The notes below the pieces were generated by a model that worked only from the letters and a program-made list of their open reading frames with translations, was not told where the DNA came from and did no database searches. Source: Rutidosis leptorrhynchoides (taxonomy: Eukaryota; Streptophyta; Magnoliopsida; Asterales; Asteraceae). Taken from it: a stretch of DNA of 64,000 bases. The DNA is taken from NCBI RefSeq assembly GCF_046630445.1, contig NC_092335.1:541809001-541873000 (forward strand), in the 5' to 3' direction. The stretch's first letter is position 1. Every line of letters begins with the position of its first letter. This document shows positions 63,027 to 64,000 of the stretch, piece by piece. Position numbers and translations under genes: made by a program.

Positions 63027-63416
63027 TTAGTGAGAAGCGAACATTACTAATCCGTAAGCATAACATGCTTCTTTATGTTGCATGTTAGCCGCTTTTTCTA
63101 AATCACGAGGTCCTATATTCGGATATACTGAGTCAAAATAATTTCTTAACCCGTTGCGTAAAATAGCATTTGGGTTCCCCGCAATATATGCGTCAAAGTA
63201 AACACATCGTAACTCATGGATTTCCCAATGTGGTATCCCCCATCTTTCGAACGAAAGCCTTTTATAAACCAAGGCATTCTTGGAACGTTCTTCGAATGTC
63301 TTACAAACTGATCTCGCCTTAAATAGTTGTGCCGAAGAATTCTGACCGACTCTAGACAAGATTTCATCAATCATGTCTCCGGGTAGGTCTCTTAAAATAT
63401 TGGGTTGTCTATCCAT
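63027..63416 (-). CDS. F-box protein ORF inside the retrotransposon leader
   Basis: An intact 129-residue frame. Residues 6-50 are an F-box: ILRDLPGDMIDEILSRVGQN then FKARSVCKTFEE. F-boxes bind SKP1 and bring substrates to SCF ubiquitin ligases. The C-terminal third (LEKAANMQHKEACYAYGLVM) resembles the single Sel1/TPR-like repeat found in small plant F-box proteins of the At2g35280 type, so the whole architecture of that family is kept. It lies about 0.6 kb upstream of gag, on the gag strand, between the expected 5' LTR and gag. A captured host gene carried by the element is the simplest reading. The alternative, an older host gene next to a 5'-truncated element, cannot be excluded without the sequence to the right. 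Confidence 0.75.
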   Translation of the reverse strand: MDRQPNILRDLPGDMIDEILSRVGQNSSAQLFKARSVCKTFEERSKNALVYKRLSFERWGIPHWEIHELRCVYFDAYIAGNPNAILRNGLRNYFDSVYPNIGPRDLEKAANMQHKEACYAYGLVMFASH

Positions 63417-63536
63417 TTTGTGTTTTTATACTGTAAAATAGACAAGAGTTAGATTCATAAAAAAAATACTTATTATTATATCATAAAGCATAAGCACACT
63501 ATATTACATATATTACACCACACGAATACAACTATC

Positions 63537-64000
63537 TTATTCCGACTCGCTTGTTTCTTCTTCTTCGGTTTTGGATCGTTTTGCCAAGTTTCTAGGGATA
63601 TATGATGTTCCCCTAATACGAGCCGTCGTTGTCCACATTGGTTTAGAAAAACCTGGTGGTTTAGAGGTTCCCGGGTCATTGTTACAACTTAAGGACTTCG
63701 GGGGTTGACGATACATATAAAGTTCATCGGGGTTGGAATTAGATTTCTCTATTTTTATGCCCTTTCCCTTATTATTTTCTTTTGCCTTTTTAAATTCAGT
63801 TGGGGTAATTTCTATAACATCATCGGAATTCTCGTCGGAATCCGATTCATCAGAGAATTGGTAATCCTCCCAATATTTTGCTTCCTTGGCGGAAACACCA
63901 TTGACCATAATTAACCTTGGTCGGTTGGTTGAGGATTTTCTTTTACTTAACCGTTTTATTATTTCCCCCACCGGTTCTATTTCTTCATCCGGTTCCGATT
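63537..64000 (-). CDS. Acidic/Ser-rich ORF, open at the right edge
   Basis: The frame is open from the window edge (SEPDEEIEPVGEIIKRL) to a stop at 63537. The first in-frame ATG visible is internal, so the start is outside. Features: a basic patch (KRLSKRKSSTNRPRL), the strongly acidic DESDSDENSDDVIEI, a Lys-rich NKGKGIKIEK and a Ser/Glu-rich C terminus. No known domain was recognised. It looks disordered and nuclear-like. It stands upstream of the F-box ORF on the same strand, about 120 bp apart, so both may be part of the same leader transcript. Confidence 0.5.
   Translation of the reverse strand, partial: SEPDEEIEPVGEIIKRLSKRKSSTNRPRLIMVNGVSAKEAKYWEDYQFSDESDSDENSDDVIEITPTEFKKAKENNKGKGIKIEKSNSNPDELYMYRQPPKSLSCNNDPGTSKPPGFSKPMWTTTARIRGTSYIPRNLAKRSKTEEEETSESE

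Larger units (their letters stand above)
54554..64000 (-). mobile_element. Tekay-like Ty3/Gypsy chromovirus, 5' LTR outside window
   Basis: On the - strand: leader with two extra ORFs (64000-62449), gag and pol (62431-about 57840) with domain order gag, protease, RT, RNase H, integrase, chromodomain-like end, then polypurine tract and 3' LTR (54554-57802). RT before integrase and the C-terminal chromodomain-like segment identify a chromovirus. The Tekay assignment rests on familiar gag and pol wording. The coding part looks nearly whole with about three breaks. It is inserted in the 3' LTR of element A, so it is younger than A. Confidence 0.9.

Overview
This is AT-rich nuclear DNA from a eudicot plant. 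The daisy family (Asteraceae) is my best guess, inferred only from the general look of the long LTRs. Most of the window is transposon nested in transposon, with two short stretches of host gene space. Every gene model with introns here was read by eye from splice signals and protein similarity.

Layout. (1) 1-17451: a long-LTR, gag-pol-less Gypsy-type element (a LARD, called R1, + strand) entering from the left edge. A young Ty1/Copia element (3-8037, - strand) sits in its internal region and a solo LTR (12123-13999) sits in its 3' LTR. (2) 17452-24840: gene space on the - strand. It holds a small unidentified gene (coding exon 17456-17731, probable TATA box and leader exon near 19.6-19.7 kb, a hAT-like element in the leader intron) and an apparently intact four-exon gene for a 148-residue protein with two MYND zinc fingers (22254-23982). 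Local tandem duplications and two small TIR elements are scattered around them. (3) 24841-36396: DNA-transposon territory. It has an orphan Helitron 3' end, a Mutator-like element carrying a GRF zinc-finger gene remnant (26410-27658), and an 8.3-kb Helitron (28129-36396). The Helitron carries fragments of three unrelated host genes in the same orientation: U2AF35, kinesin-5 and a multi-PHD-finger gene. The U2AF35 and kinesin pieces are fused inside a single exon. (4) 36495-42104: a 5'-truncated L1-type LINE split by a 3.3-kb solo LTR (37707-41051). (5) 42105-54553 and onward: a second LARD (A) with 4.3-kb LTRs. Its 3' LTR is cut by (6) 54554-64000: a Tekay-like chromovirus on the - strand. It has gag-pol and, in its leader upstream of gag, an F-box ORF and a second acidic ORF that runs off the right edge.

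How the parts relate. The only clearly host-functional candidate is the double-MYND gene. R1, A and the Tekay element share the same end signals (a GGGACGAAATTT block and a TTAACGGGTAGGTA motif next to the 3' LTR, with a second copy of that motif inside). This suggests that the two LARDs are non-autonomous partners of Tekay-type elements. The most unusual items are the three-gene Helitron, the F-box ORF in the leader of a Gypsy element, the MYND gene built by duplication of an exon pair, and an intron that is almost entirely a perfect 182-bp palindrome.
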